The notes under the pieces were generated by a model. It saw only the letters and a list, made by a program, of their open reading frames with translations, was not told the origin of the DNA and did no database searches. Of a stretch of 64,000 bases of DNA, positions 50,401-53,400 are shown in pieces. Made by a program: the position numbers and the translations under genes. This DNA comes from Malachius bipustulatus. Taxonomy: Eukaryota > Arthropoda > Insecta > Coleoptera > Melyridae. Every line of letters starts with the position of its first letter. Position 1 is the stretch's first letter. The stretch is from the NCBI GenBank assembly GCA_910589415.1, contig OU342630.1, positions 22,291,867-22,355,866 on the forward strand, in the 5' to 3' direction.

Positions 50401-53400
50401 TAATGTTGGAATTTCATTTCGGAAAAAGAACGAATGAAATTTTCTCCGAACGGCGTATTTTATGTCATCATCAATGTCAATGCGTTTTCTCCCCCTTGTT
50501 TCAATATTTTCAGCTACCTTTTCTGTTCCGCCTTTGGACTCTTTGAAAGTTTTCAAGATTCGGTGTACACTCCTAGTTGACACTTTGGTTAAATCACTAC
50601 ACAAAGCAACTACATCGTTTACCAACATACTTTGATTCCTTTCACGGAGTCCACAATACACGTTGTATATAATAGTTTTTTCTCCTGTAGATAAATTCGT
50701 ACGACGACGTTTACTTTGGCTGCTCTCGCCTTCCATATTGCTCACAACTTTAAATTTAAACAGTATTTCACTTCGGCACTCAAAGAAGCTTGCTTCTTTC
50801 CCGTTTACACCACAGTGAGAACTGAGAAATAAGATTCAGACAGGAAATCTGATGAGCGACCCTTAAAGCAACCAAGCTATCCCCACTAATTATGCACTTT
50901 ATTGTCGACCGGGTATGGGTTTTTCCGGGATGGTAATTCCGTAAATTTCTTATAGTTAAACTTTTTCTGTATCCTGGAACTCAGTTCATTCCCAAAACAG
51001 GAATCATTATTGTATTATTATTTTACCAAATAATTAACTAATAACTAATTATTAACAAATTAGTAAGATATTGATTTTTTCTAGCTTGTATTTCTTAATT
51101 ACTTCACAGATTGTCTATGAACAATATGAAATATTCAAAATTTTGTTGTTCCCGAGAGTCGAGAATCTTCTTCCCCCGGTAATATTAATTTTTCTTTTCT
51201 GACAACCAGAAAACAGAAAGAGAAAAATATACAAGTCCCGATCGACATCCAATAACAGCCCTAAACAAACAACTTTTCTTTTTGTTCAGGTTATTCCACT
51301 GCCGCGAATTCTTTTTCATTCATTTTCATGCGTTTTTTAATTTTTGTGATGCTTCAATAATTCAGCAAATATAAACATAAAAATAAAATATTAAGGATTT
51401 AAAGGAGCGATAAATGTTATATTGCAGCCCCTCACGAAAATAGCATGAACGATACGCCACTGAATACGGAGCTGCCTTGGACGGACTGGCAGCATGCTCG
51501 ATATATATCCATCTTACTTTACCTTACAAGTTGGATCTGCTTATCCTTTGTACTTGTTGACACTGCTGTAATGTTGCCATATATTATATTTTAAGGGACC
51601 GAACCTCATTGAAATTCTACATCTTTTGCTATTAAATATCGATGTTGTGAAATTATTATAGCAGAAAAATTACTCAACAAATAAAACACAGTATTTTTTA
51701 TCCTACAACCATTTACCTGCATGTGAATGATAAAAATACAAAATGATAAAACACCAAGAATTAAAAGCTGGCAACAACGTTTTTACTTTAAGTCCGTAAT
51801 ATTTCTAAGAACTTAGTGCCTACTATTCTGAAACTTCAGTATAATATAAATGTTTGATGTTTTCTGGAATTGTGTCAAGATTGGTTTGGAAATTATTGTG
51901 CCCTTGCATGGGATAATTTAAACCGAATCCAACTATATAAGAAACAAACTCTCCGGTCCCTATTATGAGGGACTATGAAACAAAAAACCTTAAATAATTT
52001 GTTAACCACATAGTAGACAAATTTAAAAAAAACTCACATTTCAGGAAGTTGACGTCGGGTGGAAAGGTGCGCAGCAAATCCAAAATGTAATGTCTTCCGT
52101 CGTTTCCAATTATACCCTTACATTCGACACTCGAGCACAACTCAACTGGCTCGTCCTTGTCATTGAGCACATGATGTGGCATTATTTTCAACTGTTCGCC
52201 AGCCTTTGTCAGCTAAAATACAAAATTAATATTCATATCTGCTTGAGGATGTTGTCAAATTTCAAAATTTATACACCAAAAAAATTCCCATTCCACTGCC
52301 ATGTCTTAATTTGGCATATTTGAAGTCATCAAAATGTCGAATTAGTCAAACCTTATTAAGAATTGAAGTGATCAGCAAAGTTGATAAACTGAAGTCACAG
52401 TTAAGGTTGAAAATTTTCGAGATTAATGCTTTGTATCCTGAGATGTTACTTTATATAATTTTGTCCTGTTACTGGATTGGTCTTGTAGTTGGTCAATCAA
52501 GGAACTATCGCTTCGCTATTCAAATTAGTTAAGAACAGCAAATAAATTGTAGCTACCCAATGTATTACATCACCATCACCTAGCGATGAACATAGCGAGG
52601 ATTAGCTTTGCTTTTACAGTCTTGAACGCCATAACAGACATGGCGAAATCTAATATGGAGCTGAGACTGTGAATAACATTTAATAATACTAAGTTAAAAA
52701 GATTTTATAGAAGGAAAATTAACAACAAATGAATATGATCCAAAAATAAAAATATAAAAACTATAAAAAGAAAGAAATAACTGTAAATGAACATAAAACT
52801 TGTAGTTAGGGCCGTGGTGACAAAAGTGGCTTGCAACTTCCAAACGGATGAGAAGCACGGTTTTGTATAGTTCGAGTGTCGTTCTCGAAATCCGTGTTGT
52901 CGAGTAGGGGTCTGGCGTTCGGCGTTGGGCGGCTATAGTATTTTTTCCGAATTTTGCCCAGCGGTTCCAAAAATTATTTCCCAAACGGATGAAAATTACT
53001 AGAGGGCATCTACGCAAACCCCCAATTACCGGAAAAATATTATAAAATGTATGAACCGTTTTCAAGAAAAAATAATAAAAGAATTAATGTTTCATTTCTA
53101 TTACATTGTACCAGAACTACGATTGTTGAACCCACCTATGAAATTTTTTATTGATTATGAAATAAAACATTAATTCTTTTATTATTTTTTTTTCTGGAAA
53201 ACGGTTCATTTTATCGACAAGGAACAAGACTACCTTTTCTGTAGCTTAATGTTCAAGGTATCCAAATTTGTTTTTTTTTTTTACTCCTTATCATGCAGGG
53301 TCTTAAAAATGTAAGCATTAAAATGTACAACCTAGTCCGCCCCTGGTAAACTAAACAAGCTAATTTATGTTTTAGGGGAAGTATTTTAAGAAGTCTTTAC

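Noticed and set aside
7166..52674. Initial idea that the eight ~128-bp repeats are a SINE or MITE
   Set aside because: All are in one orientation, one per long host intron, without clear target duplications, A-rich tails or mirrored termini. The inverted repeats present are internal and form the two H/ACA hairpins.
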